Shown here piece by piece: positions 9,585 through 18,266 of a stretch of DNA of 64,000 nucleotides. The DNA comes from Mycobacteroides salmoniphilum (GTDB lineage: Bacteria > Actinomycetota > Actinomycetes > Mycobacteriales > Mycobacteriaceae): the NCBI RefSeq assembly GCF_004924335.1, contig NZ_CP024633.1, positions 310,001 through 374,000 on the forward strand, written 5' to 3'. The notes under the pieces are model-generated. The model made no database searches. It was not told the DNA's origin and saw only the letters and a program-made list of their open reading frames with translations. Numbering within the stretch: position 1 is the stretch's first letter; each line of letters begins with the position of its first letter. The position numbers were made by a program, and so were the translations under genes.

Positions 9585-10735
9585 GGCCGACGATTTCGCA
9601 GCTGCGAGGGTGGAATGTCGCCAACCTCGACGCCGCCGCCAAGGCCATTGAGGACGCCAGCAAGAATCTGGACCTGTCCATCGACGGAGTGGTCCGCGAT
9701 CTGGACTCGGCTGAGTCGTTCTGGAAGGGCAAGTCCTTCAAGTCCGCGTACGACCAGGCGTCGAGCGAGCAGTCTTCGACCAACCGGCTTTCGTATGCCA
9801 TCGGCAATGTCGCCGAGGCGGTCCGCGGCGGACACTCGGCACTCACCGCGGCGCGGGACAAGGTGATGGCGCTGGTGGACGAGGCCAACGCGAAGGGCCT
9901 GCAGGTTGCCGATGACGGCACCGTCACGGCTCCCGAAGGCAATAGGGATCTACAGGCGGAGGCCCGGCGGCTGACCGACGCGATTCGCCAGGCGCTGAAG
10001 TCACTGGAAGAGGCCGATCGTGCCTCGTCGAACGATCTGCGTAAGGCATCGGAGACGGTGGACGCCGAGCACAATACGGCCAGCACCCAGCCCGCAGCCT
10101 TCATGCCGGCCAGCAGTGGCGGTGCGGCAAGTGGCTCGATGAGGGCCGGCAGCGGTGGATTCGGTGGCGGCAGCGGAGGTGGCGGTTTCGGTGGCGGCAG
10201 CGGTGGGGGCCACGGCGGTGGCAGTGGTGGCGGCGGGGGCCACAGTGTGCCCGACGGGAGCTACTCCAACACCGGTGCTCCGTCGCTGCGCCCCTCGGGT
10301 CCGTCGGTTTTCATGAATCTCGACGCCGGTCAGATGGACGTCGCCCGCAAGATCATCGAGGAAGGTCTGCGTCGTGGGCTTTCGCCCGAGGCGATTCAGA
10401 TTGCCTTGGCGACCGCACTCACCGAGTCCGGCCTGCGCAGCCTCGCCAACTCCTCGGTGCCCGACTCGATGATGCTGGCCAATGACGGTGTGGGACATGA
10501 CCACGACTCGGTAGGGCCATTCCAGCAGCGTCAAAGCTGGGGTGCGACAGCCGATTTGATGGATCCGTCGAGGTCGGCGGGCAAGTTTTACGACCAGTTG
10601 GTGAAGGTGTCGGGCTGGCAGGATATGAGCGTTGCTCAAGCCGCACAGGCGGTTCAGCGCTCGGCATTCCCCGACGCATACGCGAAGTACGAGGCGCAGG
10701 CCGCGCAGATTTTCCACCAGGTCAGCGGCCGATAG
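9581..10735 (+). CDS. WxG-domain protein fused through Gly linker to lysozyme-like (transglycosylase) domain
   Basis: This 384-residue protein has three parts. Residues 1-165 are helical with a W48-K-G50 turn, as in WXG100/ESX substrates. Residues 180-222 are almost all glycine and serine. Residues 245-384 look like the lysozyme-like domain seen in actinobacterial and phage cell-wall hydrolases: ALTESGLRSLAN with probable catalytic E282, SVGPFQQR at 310-317, and a C-terminal AQAVQRSAFPDAYAKYE. The last segment contains Y367-x3-E371, resembling the YxxxD/E type VII export signal. There is no Sec signal. GTG start at 9581 overlaps the preceding gene. A secreted muralytic effector or cell-wall remodelling enzyme is inferred. 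Confidence 0.82.
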   Translation: MRPTISQLRGWNVANLDAAAKAIEDASKNLDLSIDGVVRDLDSAESFWKGKSFKSAYDQASSEQSSTNRLSYAIGNVAEAVRGGHSALTAARDKVMALVDEANAKGLQVADDGTVTAPEGNRDLQAEARRLTDAIRQALKSLEEADRASSNDLRKASETVDAEHNTASTQPAAFMPASSGGAASGSMRAGSGGFGGGSGGGGFGGGSGGGHGGGSGGGGGHSVPDGSYSNTGAPSLRPSGPSVFMNLDAGQMDVARKIIEEGLRRGLSPEAIQIALATALTESGLRSLANSSVPDSMMLANDGVGHDHDSVGPFQQRQSWGATADLMDPSRSAGKFYDQLVKVSGWQDMSVAQAAQAVQRSAFPDAYAKYEAQAAQIFHQVSGR

Positions 10736-10773
10736 TCGCGCTTCGCATTGACTGACTGTGATGCAATGTGGGC

Positions 10774-11403
10774 ATGCCCACGCCGCGACGCACTCAGGAG
10801 GAACGTTCGGCGGCGATGCGGTCCCGGTTGCTTGAGGCGACCATCGACTGCCTTGTCGAGTTCGGGTATTCCGACACCACGACCTCGCGCATCGCGAGCC
10901 GCGCCGGTGCCACGCGCGGTGCACTGATCCATCACTTCCAGTCCAAGTCGGAACTGATGGCCGAATCGGTGCGCCACCTCGCGTTCATGCGCACCCAGGC
11001 GGTGCTCGAAGAGCTGATGTCGATGGATCAGTCCGCAGACCCGGTCGAGCGGTATCTCGACATGCTCTGGCGGATTCACCAGGGGCCGCTGTTCATCGCG
11101 ATGGTGGAGCTGCTCATCGCGGCGCGCACCGAGCCCGATCTGCGCGTGCACCTGGATCAGTTCGAAAAGATGGTGCTGCACAATCTGTCGGCGCTTCACG
11201 TGCTTGACGACGATGATCCGACCTCGCCCAAGGACCGTCGCGACTTCGGACTGCTCGCCATGGACATCATCCGCGGCGTCCTGGTCAGCAGCTTGACCGC
11301 CTCGCAGGAAACCCGCGATCGTCGGTGGTCCCGGGCCAAGCAGATGCTGGAGCTGCGACTTCGTGCACCGTTACCGGGCGCCCAGAAACAAACTGCACTG
11401 TAG
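10774..11403 (+). CDS. TetR/AcrR-family transcriptional regulator
   Basis: This 209-residue regulator has a clear TetR DNA-binding domain: RLLEATIDCLVEFGYSDTTTS then IASRAGATRGALIHHFQSK at about residues 15-55. The start was set at ATG 10774 (MPTPRRTQEERSAAM); a GTG six bases upstream is also in frame. The 3' end is followed by 177 non-coding bases and then the thiolase/MaoC/SDR operon on the same strand, which it may control; a 15-base inverted repeat at 11523-11537 is a candidate site. Confidence 0.88.
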   Translation: MPTPRRTQEERSAAMRSRLLEATIDCLVEFGYSDTTTSRIASRAGATRGALIHHFQSKSELMAESVRHLAFMRTQAVLEELMSMDQSADPVERYLDMLWRIHQGPLFIAMVELLIAARTEPDLRVHLDQFEKMVLHNLSALHVLDDDDPTSPKDRRDFGLLAMDIIRGVLVSSLTASQETRDRRWSRAKQMLELRLRAPLPGAQKQTAL

Positions 11404-11522
11404 GTAAATATCCCGGGTATTCCGGCCAAGTGTGGCGCGCGTTCACCAAGCACTTCGTTCGATGGGTCGGATGTTCTGTGGGCTGGCAATACATCTGTAC
11501 CGGGCCCTTACATTCAGGATAG

Positions 11523-11537
11523 AACGTATGTTACGTT
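11523..11537. promoter_or_regulatory. Perfect inverted repeat upstream of the thiolase operon
   Basis: AACGTA (11523-11528), TGT spacer, TACGTT (11532-11537) form a perfect 6-base inverted repeat, 43 bases before the thiolase ATG. It may be an operator for the upstream TetR or for a lipid-responsive regulator. It does not fit the KstR consensus TNNAACNNGTTNNA because the spacing differs. Confidence 0.4.
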
Positions 11538-11580
11538 GACGACGCCCCCATCGAAGTGCGCGCAAAAGGAGCTTGGAACG

Positions 11581-12798
11581 ATGCCCCCTAAGGCCCCCGA
11601 AAAGGTATTTGTCATCGGCGTCGGGATGACGAAATTCGAGAAACCCGGACGACGTGAGGGTTGGGATTACCCGGCCATGGCCAAGGAGTCCGGCACCAAT
11701 GCGCTGACGGATGCCGGTATTGACTACGACAAGGTGGAAGCCGCCTATGTCGGGTACTGCGCCGGCGAGTCCACCTCCGGCCAGCGCGCGGTCTACGAGC
11801 TTGGCATGACCGGCATCCCGGTCACCAACGTCAACAACAACTGTTCGACCGGATCGACCGCCTTGTTCAATGCGGCGCAGACCATCCGCGGCGGGCTCGC
11901 CGATGTCACGCTGGCGCTGGGATTCGAGAAGATGCAGCCCGGTTCGTTGGGCGCGACCTTCACCGATCGTGAGCAGCCGATGCAGCGGCACATCGAAGCC
12001 CTCGCCGGGCTGTTCGATTTCGCCTTCCCGCCCGCACCCTGGATGTTCGGCGCCGCCGGTCGTGAGCACATGCAGAAGTACGGCACCACCGCCGAGCACT
12101 TCGCCAAGATCGGTTACAAGAATCACAAGCATTCGGTAAACAACCCCTATGCGCAGTTCCAAGAGGAATACACGCTGCAGGACATCTTGGATGCCAAGGA
12201 GATCTACGCACCGCTGACCAAGCTGCAGTGCTCGCCGACCTCCGATGGATCGGGTGCGGCCATCCTGGCCTCCGAGCGGTTCGTCGAGGAGAACGGGCTC
12301 GGCGACCGTGCCGTGGAGATCGTCGGCCAGGCGATGACCACCGACACTCCGGGGACCCTGGAGTCCAAGTCGGCGATCACGCTCGTCGGGTTTGACATGG
12401 CCAAGCTCGCGGCGCAGAAAGTGTATGAGCAGGCCCAGATTTCGGCCGACGATGTGGACGTCATCGAACTGCACGACTGCTTCTCGGCCAACGAGCTGAT
12501 CACCTACGAGGCGCTGGGACTGTGCGCCGAGGGTGAGGGCGGAAAGCTGATCGACAACGGCGACACCACCTACGGTGGCCGCTGGGTGGTCAACCCGTCG
12601 GGTGGCCTGATCTCCAAGGGGCATCCACTCGGTGCCACCGGCCTGGCGCAGTGCGCCGAACTCACCTGGCAGCTGCGCGGCGATGCCGACAAGCGCCAGG
12701 TGGCATCTGCATCGCAGAAGACCGGTGTCGCGCTGCAACACAACCTCGGCCTCGGTGGCGCCTGCGTCATCACCGCCTACAAGCCGGCTAACCGCTGA
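11581..12798 (+). CDS. SCPx-type thiolase / lipid-transfer protein (Ltp1-like)
   Basis: This 405-residue thiolase-fold protein lacks an SCP2 domain. The nucleophilic cysteine is in [14 protein letters not shown] near residue 90, and the catalytic histidine in [17 protein letters not shown] near residue 345; [13 protein letters not shown] near 295 is the SCPx-type motif. The sequence is strikingly close to the thiolase half of eukaryotic SCPx and to mycobacterial Ltp1 (Rv2790c). The likely role is thiolytic or retro-aldol cleavage of branched or steroid-side-chain 3-oxoacyl-CoA. An AAGGAGC ribosome site lies 9 bases before ATG 11581. It heads a three-gene operon with maoC and SDR genes. Confidence 0.93.
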   Translation: MPPKAPEKVFVIGVGMTKFEKPGRREGWDYPAMAKESGTNALTDAGIDYDKVEAAYVGYCAGESTSGQRAVYELGMTGIPVTNVNNNCSTGSTALFNAAQTIRGGLADVTLALGFEKMQPGSLGATFTDREQPMQRHIEALAGLFDFAFPPAPWMFGAAGREHMQKYGTTAEHFAKIGYKNHKHSVNNPYAQFQEEYTLQDILDAKEIYAPLTKLQCSPTSDGSGAAILASERFVEENGLGDRAVEIVGQAMTTDTPGTLESKSAITLVGFDMAKLAAQKVYEQAQISADDVDVIELHDCFSANELITYEALGLCAEGEGGKLIDNGDTTYGGRWVVNPSGGLISKGHPLGATGLAQCAELTWQLRGDADKRQVASASQKTGVALQHNLGLGGACVITAYKPANR

Positions 12799-12814
12799 AA
12801 GGGGTTGGCAAGCA

Positions 12815-13666
12815 ATGGCTGACACCAAGTATCCGTTCAATAACGACGGCCTTGATCAGTGGGGCGCCGAGGAGACCATCGAGGTCGACAAGGACCGCCT
12901 GATCGCTTACGCCGAGGCCACCAATGACCCGATCGAGGAGCATCGGAAGGGAGAGGTGGCGCCGCCGGTTTTCGCGGTGGTGCCCATCTTCCAGTCGCTG
13001 GTCGGAACAACGATGAGTGTCGTTCCCTACCAGCTGATTCCGCGCGTCGTGCACGGCGAGCAGTTCTTCAGGTTCCACCGGCCCATCAAGCCCGGTGACA
13101 CACTGGTCGCCAAGTCGAAGATGACCGGCTACGAGGGCATGGAGAACGGTACTCGCGGCACGGTGTATGCCGAAACACGCGATGCTTCCGGCGATCTGGT
13201 CAACGAACAGTACGTGACGTTCTTCTTCCGCAAGTACGACGTGGGTGAGACGCGCGGTGTTCTCGGCCCGAACGTTGTGCTGGATGAGGCGATCAAGGCC
13301 AACGGGCCGGCGGCCTCCCTGGTGCAGCATGTCGATGACGACCAGACGTTCCGGTACAGCCCGGCGTCGGGTGATCCGATGCCGATCCACCTGGACAACG
13401 ATGCCGCGGTGGCGGCCGGACTGCCCGGCATCATCGCGCATGGCTTGTGCACCATGGCATTTACGTCATGGGCTGCTTTGACCGAGCTCGCCGACTCTCG
13501 CACCGAGCGTCTCAAGGAGCTGGCGGTGCGGTTCGCCAAGCCGGTGCTGCCCGGACAGGACATCACCACCAGCTTCTGGAAGAACGGTGCCGCCGGCACC
13601 TATTCGTACGAAACCAGCGTCGGCGACGACCTCGTCATCAAAAACGGCCACGCCGTTATCGCCTAA
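12815..13666 (+). CDS. MaoC-like (double hotdog) enoyl-CoA hydratase
   Basis: This 283-residue protein has two hotdog domains. The second carries the hydratase-2 motif YSPASGDPMPIHLDND near residues 185-200, with the catalytic Asp and His, followed by GIIAHGLCTM. The N-terminal half is the non-catalytic partner hotdog, as in the hydratase-2 part of eukaryotic MFE-2. It begins with ATG at 12815, 16 bases after the thiolase stop, and is followed 27 bases later by an SDR. It probably hydrates trans-2-enoyl-CoA to the (R)-3-hydroxy product. Confidence 0.9.
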   Translation: MADTKYPFNNDGLDQWGAEETIEVDKDRLIAYAEATNDPIEEHRKGEVAPPVFAVVPIFQSLVGTTMSVVPYQLIPRVVHGEQFFRFHRPIKPGDTLVAKSKMTGYEGMENGTRGTVYAETRDASGDLVNEQYVTFFFRKYDVGETRGVLGPNVVLDEAIKANGPAASLVQHVDDDQTFRYSPASGDPMPIHLDNDAAVAAGLPGIIAHGLCTMAFTSWAALTELADSRTERLKELAVRFAKPVLPGQDITTSFWKNGAAGTYSYETSVGDDLVIKNGHAVIA

Positions 13667-13693
13667 GTCATCGCAGAACGAGAGGGAATCAAC

Positions 13694-14572
13694 ATGGGAC
13701 AACTTGACGGACGGGTGGCGGTCATCACCGGTGCCGGACGTGGCATCGGCCGTGAGCATGCGCTGCTCTTCGCCAGGGAAGGCGCATCGGTGGTCGTCAA
13801 CGACCTCGGCGGCGCCAACGACGGCTCCGGGTCGGATGCCGGGCCCGCGCAGGAAGTGGTCGACGAGATCGTTGCGGCCGGAGGCAAAGCCGTGGCGAAC
13901 ACTGACAACATCTCCACCTGGGCCGGTGCCTCGAATCTGGTGAATCAGGCCGTCGAAACCTTCGGACAGCTGGACGCCGTCGTGAACAACGCGGGCATCC
14001 TGCGGGACGGCTTCGTCGCCGGCCTGGAGGAGGACCAGTGGGATTCGGTCATCCAGGTGCATCTCAAGGGGCATTTCGCGGTGCTGCGTCACGCAGCCGA
14101 GTACTGGAAGGCGCAGTCCAAGGCCGGGGCCGATGTCAAGGCTACTGTGGTGAACACCGCATCGGATTCCGGTGTGACACTGCCGAACCCGGGCCAGGGT
14201 AACTACGGTGCGGCCAAGGCCGGTATCGCCGCGCTGTCGTGCGTCGCGGCCGCCGAGCTCGAGCGGTACGGCGTCAAGGTGAACGCGATCGCGCCGGTGG
14301 CGCGCACACGCCTGACGCTGGCCACCCCGGGCATGGGTGCGATCTTCGCGGCCCCGGTGGACGAGGGACAGTTCGACATGTTCAGCCCCGCCAACATCTC
14401 TCCGCTGGTGGCGTACCTGAGCACCGAGAAGAACCCGTGGACCGGCCAGGTGTTCAAGGTGACCGGTGGATCGATTCAGCGGCTCAAGGGTTGGTCGGTG
14501 ACCGATACTGCCGAGACCGATGGACCGTGGAGCATCGACCTGGTGCGCGAGCAGGTCGAGCCCTGGAAGTAG
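13694..14572 (+). CDS. SDR-family (3R)-hydroxyacyl-CoA dehydrogenase (MFE-2/HSD17B4-like)
   Basis: This 292-residue SDR has the cofactor motif ITGAGRGIGREHALLF at residues 12-27, the VVVNDLGG segment that distinguishes the HSD17B4 group, NNAGILRDGF near 97, and Tyr/Lys in NYGAAKAG near 175. It would oxidise the product of the adjacent MaoC hydratase. Together with the thiolase the operon supplies hydratase, dehydrogenase and thiolase steps of a peroxisome-like beta-oxidation cycle. An AGAGGGA ribosome site precedes ATG 13694. Confidence 0.9.
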   Translation: MGQLDGRVAVITGAGRGIGREHALLFAREGASVVVNDLGGANDGSGSDAGPAQEVVDEIVAAGGKAVANTDNISTWAGASNLVNQAVETFGQLDAVVNNAGILRDGFVAGLEEDQWDSVIQVHLKGHFAVLRHAAEYWKAQSKAGADVKATVVNTASDSGVTLPNPGQGNYGAAKAGIAALSCVAAAELERYGVKVNAIAPVARTRLTLATPGMGAIFAAPVDEGQFDMFSPANISPLVAYLSTEKNPWTGQVFKVTGGSIQRLKGWSVTDTAETDGPWSIDLVREQVEPWK

Positions 14573-14663
14573 GAAGCTCCTCACGCGAACGGTCCTCCGG
14601 AAACGGGGGACCGTTCGGCGTTTTCAGGTGTGCCCGCGGCAACCCACCCCTAGATTCGATGGT

Positions 14664-15476
14664 ATGAGGCAGACGGGTCAACTCGCCGCAGAGTTCGTTG
14701 GCACGATGATCTTGATTTTGTTCGGCGTGGGTGTGGTCGCGCAGGTGGTGACGGCCGGGAACGAGGACTACGGCAATCACAACTCCATCGCCTGGGCCTG
14801 GGGCATGGGAGTCACCTTCGGTATCTTCGCCGCCGGACGGATATCCGGTGCGCACCTCAACCCGGCGGTCACGCTGGCGTTGGCGGCGTTTCGTGGATTC
14901 CCCTGGAAACAGGTGATTCCGTTCATCGTGGCGCAGACCGCCGGCGCGTTCGTGGCGGCGCTGCTGGTTCGGTGGAACTACGGGAGCGTGCTGTCCGCCG
15001 TCGATCCCGGGCACACCATGGCGACGCAGGGGGTCTTCTCGACACTCCCGGGTAACGGCGCGCTCGACGTCAGTCTGTGGGGCGGCCTGCGCGACCAGAT
15101 CATCGGCACCGCGATTCTGCTGTTCCTGATCTTCGCCATCACGGACCGGCGCAATATCCGCATGCCCGAGAGTCTGTCGCCGTTCGCGATCGGTGCGGTG
15201 GTCGTCGCTCTGGGCATGGCGTGGGGGTCCATCGCGGGGTATGCGATCAACCCGGCCCGCGACTTCGGACCGCGGCTGGCGTCCTATCTCACCGGCTTCG
15301 ATACGGCCTTCCTAGACCAGCACGGTGCCCAGTACTGGTGGGTGCCGATCATCGGACCACTTGTCGGGGGCCTGCTGGGGGCCGCGCTGTATCGCTATCT
15401 CGTGGAAGCATTCCTATACGCAGACGATCCTGAAACCCAATCACCTTCGCACACCGAGGAGTTCGCCAATGGCTGA
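14664..15476 (+). CDS. glpF: Aquaglyceroporin GlpF
   Basis: This 270-residue MIP-family channel has six membrane helices and both pore loops: [13 protein letters not shown] near residue 62 and [12 protein letters not shown] near residue 193. The aspartate after the second NPA box (NPARD) is typical of glycerol facilitators rather than water-only channels. The start ATG 14664 gives [15 protein letters not shown] at the first helix. It overlaps glpK by eight bases, so uptake and phosphorylation of glycerol are coupled. Confidence 0.92.
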   Translation: MRQTGQLAAEFVGTMILILFGVGVVAQVVTAGNEDYGNHNSIAWAWGMGVTFGIFAAGRISGAHLNPAVTLALAAFRGFPWKQVIPFIVAQTAGAFVAALLVRWNYGSVLSAVDPGHTMATQGVFSTLPGNGALDVSLWGGLRDQIIGTAILLFLIFAITDRRNIRMPESLSPFAIGAVVVALGMAWGSIAGYAINPARDFGPRLASYLTGFDTAFLDQHGAQYWWVPIIGPLVGGLLGAALYRYLVEAFLYADDPETQSPSHTEEFANG

Positions 15477-16986
15477 TTTCGTGGCATCGATCGACCAGGG
15501 CACGACCAGCACGCGTGCCATGATCTTCAACCACCGGGGCGAGGAGGTCGGCCGCCACCAGTTGGAGCATCAGCAGCTCTTGCCGCAGCCAGGCTGGGTG
15601 GAGCACAACCCGGTGGAGATCTGGGAACGCACCTGGTCGGTGCTGGCCACATCGCTCAACGTGACCGGATTGTCGGCCGGGGACCTCGCTGCTGTGGGGG
15701 TGACCAATCAGCGCGAGACCACCCTGGTGTGGAACCGTCACACCGGCAGGCCGTATTGCAATGCCATCGTGTGGCAGGACACTCGCACCGACAAGATCGC
15801 GACAGCACTGGATCGGGACGGGCGCGGTGACATTATTCGTGAGAAGGCCGGCTTGCCGCCTGCCACATACTTTTCCGGCGGGAAGCTGCAGTGGATTCTG
15901 GAGAATATCGATGGTGTGCGCCGCGATGCGGAGAACGGTGATGCGCTCTTCGGTACTCCCGACAGCTGGGTGATCTGGAACCTGACCGGCGGCATTCGCG
16001 GTGGGGTGCACGTCACCGACGTGACCAATGCCAGCCGCACGATGCTGATGAACCTGGAGACCCTGGATTGGGACGACGAGCTGCTGTCGTTCTTTTCCAT
16101 TCCACGCCAGATGCTTCCGCCGATCAAGGCGTCGTCGCCGGTCGAGCCGTTTGGCTTCACGACCCATATGGGACCCCTTGGCGGCGAGGTACCCATTGCC
16201 GGCGACCTGGGGGATCAGCAGGCGGCGATGGTGGGGCAGGTGTGCCTGAGCCCCGGCGAGGCCAAGAACACCTATGGCACCGGGAACTTCTTGCTACTCA
16301 ACACCGGTGAAGAATTGGTCCGCTCGCGCAACGGGCTCTTGACCACCGTGTGTTACCAGTTCGGGAACAACAAGCCGGTGTACGCGTTGGAGGGTTCCAT
16401 CGCGGTGACCGGTTCGGCGGTCCAGTGGCTGCGTGACCAGCTCGGCATCATCAGCGGTGCCTCACAAAGCGAGGACTTGGCTCGTCAGGTTGAGGACAAC
16501 GGCGGTGTCTACTTCGTACCGGCCTTTTCGGGTCTGTTCGCGCCGTATTGGCGTTCGGACGCCCGTGGCGCGATTGTGGGCCTTTCCCGGTTCAACACCA
16601 ACGCGCATTTGGCGCGCGCGACCCTCGAGGCGATCTGTTATCAGAGTCGCGAAGTGGTTGAGGCCATGGAGGCGGACTCGGGTGTGCACCTGGAGGTACT
16701 CAAGGTGGATGGAGGCATCACCGCCAACAAGCTCTGCATGCAGATCCAGGCCGATACGTTGGGCGTCGATGTCGTCAAACCCGTTGTCGCCGAGACGACC
16801 GCACTCGGCGCGGCATATGCGGCGGGATTGGCCGTCGGCTTCTGGAAGGACCCCGACGACCTTCGGCGGAACTGGCAGGAAGACGAACGCTGGAGCCCGT
16901 CGATCAGTGAACAGCAGCGGGCCGACGGATTCGCCGGCTGGAAGAAGGCCGTGCAGCGCACGTTGGACTGGGTCGACGTGAGCTAG
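15469..16986 (+). CDS. glpK: Glycerol kinase GlpK
   Basis: This 505-residue FGGY kinase phosphorylates glycerol to glycerol 3-phosphate. It starts [20 protein letters not shown] with the N-terminal phosphate-binding loop, has [17 protein letters not shown] near residue 80 (glycerol-binding Arg-Glu pair), and [11 protein letters not shown] and [20 protein letters not shown] in the second domain. Length is standard. In M. tuberculosis this is Rv3696c. The start ATG 15469 overlaps glpF. A perfect 12-base hairpin containing the stop codon follows. Confidence 0.97.
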   Translation: MADFVASIDQGTTSTRAMIFNHRGEEVGRHQLEHQQLLPQPGWVEHNPVEIWERTWSVLATSLNVTGLSAGDLAAVGVTNQRETTLVWNRHTGRPYCNAIVWQDTRTDKIATALDRDGRGDIIREKAGLPPATYFSGGKLQWILENIDGVRRDAENGDALFGTPDSWVIWNLTGGIRGGVHVTDVTNASRTMLMNLETLDWDDELLSFFSIPRQMLPPIKASSPVEPFGFTTHMGPLGGEVPIAGDLGDQQAAMVGQVCLSPGEAKNTYGTGNFLLLNTGEELVRSRNGLLTTVCYQFGNNKPVYALEGSIAVTGSAVQWLRDQLGIISGASQSEDLARQVEDNGGVYFVPAFSGLFAPYWRSDARGAIVGLSRFNTNAHLARATLEAICYQSREVVEAMEADSGVHLEVLKVDGGITANKLCMQIQADTLGVDVVKPVVAETTALGAAYAAGLAVGFWKDPDDLRRNWQEDERWSPSISEQQRADGFAGWKKAVQRTLDWVDVS

Positions 16987-17015
16987 GCCCCCCGCCTGTC
17001 ATAGCGGGGGGCCTA
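16984..17015. terminator. Perfect hairpin at the glpK/padR convergent junction
   Basis: TAGGCCCCCCGC (16984-16995) and its exact complement (17004-17015) form a 12-base GC-rich stem with an 8-base loop. The glpK stop codon is inside the left arm. There is no strong T run on either side, as is common for mycobacterial terminators, so it probably serves both convergent genes. Confidence 0.72.
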
Positions 17016-17022
17016 GGCTCAT

Positions 17023-17748
17023 TCAGTCGGTCTCACCCAAGATGCCGTAGATCTGCTTGCGGGCAGAGTTGACGATCTCGATGATCCGCTGCTGCTGCTC
17101 GGCTGAGGCGGCGTGGGCCGACTGCGCGACCGCACCCATCAGCTGGCCGAGTGCCGAACGAAGATCGAGCACCGAGGGGTCGGCGCCTTCGTTGATCTTG
17201 TCCCAGGGCGGGGTGTCGAGTTTCTCGGCCGCCTCGCGGCCCTCGGCAGTCAGGTCGAACTGCTTGCGACTGCCGCTGCCCTCGGCCTCAACGATGAGGC
17301 CCTCGTCGACGAGCAGTTGCAGTGTCGGATACACCGAACCGGGGCTCGGCCGCCAGATGTTGTTACTGCGTTCGGCGATCTCGCGGATCATCTCGTAGCC
17401 GTGCATCGGGCGTTCGGCGAGCAGCGCCAGGATGGCGGCCCGGACGTCGCCGCGCTGGCCACGTCCCCGTCCGCGTCCACGCTGCGGATCACCTAAACCG
17501 AATCCGAAAGGACCGAAGCCGGGACCGAATCCACGTCCGAACCCGGGTCCGAACCCGCGGTCCATGAACGCGCCGGGTCCGCGACGACCGGCCCAGGCTT
17601 GCTCCTGGAACTCGCCGCGCGGGTCGCAGTCGTGCTGACGACCGCCGTGGCGCCGACCTGGTCCGCGACGTGTGGGGTCGAAACCGAATCCGAAACCAAA
17701 GGGTGTGTCGGGCCGGAACTGATCGGCCCTTTCCTCATGGGAAGTCAT
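17023..17748 (-). CDS. PadR-family transcriptional regulator with Gly/Phe/Arg-rich N-terminus
   Basis: This 241-residue protein has a C-terminal PadR winged helix (VRAAILALLAERPMHGYEMI at about residue 100, then SPGSVYPTLQLLVDEGLI and a dimerisation helix). The first ~95 residues are low-complexity, with repeated FGFGF and GRGFGPGFG blocks and many arginines, which is unusual for a regulator. The start at 17748 gives MTSHEERADQFRP after an AAGGAG ribosome site; a longer frame upstream crosses a palindromic promoter region. The effector is unknown. Confidence 0.88.
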   Translation of the reverse strand: MTSHEERADQFRPDTPFGFGFGFDPTRRGPGRRHGGRQHDCDPRGEFQEQAWAGRRGPGAFMDRGFGPGFGRGFGPGFGPFGFGLGDPQRGRGRGRGQRGDVRAAILALLAERPMHGYEMIREIAERSNNIWRPSPGSVYPTLQLLVDEGLIVEAEGSGSRKQFDLTAEGREAAEKLDTPPWDKINEGADPSVLDLRSALGQLMGAVAQSAHAASAEQQQRIIEIVNSARKQIYGILGETD

Positions 17749-17771
17749 GTGTTGCTCCTTAGTACTTGGGG

Positions 17772-17808
17772 GAGGCGGTATCGCCTCTCGATAGTTAACG
17801 ATATATCG
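17772..17808 (-). promoter_or_regulatory. Palindrome-rich leader of padR (candidate operator)
   Basis: Within 24-60 bases upstream of the PadR start lie GAGGCG-GTAT-CGCCTC (17772-17787), the palindrome GTTAAC (17794-17799), and the perfect 10-base palindrome CGATATATCG (17799-17808), the last also part of CGATA-N10-TATCG (17789-17808). PadR proteins usually bind such AT-rich dyads to repress themselves. Assignment to this regulator is inference. Confidence 0.45.
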
Positions 17809-17887
17809 GAATCGATCGTGATGCAACGAAAACTTTCGGCGACGATTTTCCGAGCTGCTGCCAGCTATGCGCCGTAGGGTGACCGCC

Positions 17888-18262
17888 ATGACGGTGAAGT
17901 GGCTGGAACAACCCGAGGACCATGACTATGCGGCGGCCGTGGATTACCTGACGCTCGTCGGTGAAGCCGATGTGGTGAAGCGGACCGTGAAGGCGCTGCG
18001 CAATGCGACGCTGGAGTACCGCAAGGCCAAGGACATCCTGCGGGCGGCTCACCTGGACATGCTGCCCAAGACCAATGCCCACGTGGCCCGCGACCTCGCG
18101 AAGATCGCCAAGGACAAGGCGCTGTCCCCCATCTTGCTGGTGCGGGGCGACGCGCGTGCCGGGGCGCGGCTGGAGATCGCGGACGGTTACCACCGGGTCT
18201 GCGCGAGCTACATATCCGACGAAAACACCGACATTCCCTGCCATCTGGTCTCTTGGCAGTAA
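17888..18262 (+). CDS. Small conserved protein with ParB/sulfiredoxin-like motif
   Basis: This 124-residue protein begins MTVKWLEQPEDHDYAAAVDYL. Its second half reads ALSPILLVRG...EIADGYHRVCASY, which resembles the DGxHR turn of ParB/Srx nucleotide-binding folds. The rest, a helical N-terminus with KTNAHVARDLAKIAKD, does not identify it. An in-frame ATG at 17867 is an alternative start. It lies four bases ahead of an antiporter gene and is probably co-transcribed. No function is assigned. Confidence 0.75.
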   Translation: MTVKWLEQPEDHDYAAAVDYLTLVGEADVVKRTVKALRNATLEYRKAKDILRAAHLDMLPKTNAHVARDLAKIAKDKALSPILLVRGDARAGARLEIADGYHRVCASYISDENTDIPCHLVSWQ

Positions 18263-18266
18263 CTCC

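Noticed and set aside
10140..10250. GGTGGC-rich run that resembles a short repeat array
   Set aside because: It is the Gly/Ser linker of the WxG-lysozyme protein, not a CRISPR or intergenic repeat.
11443..12840. 465-residue minus-strand open frame opposite the thiolase
   Set aside because: Shadow of a clear thiolase with catalytic motifs; the antisense translation has no family features.
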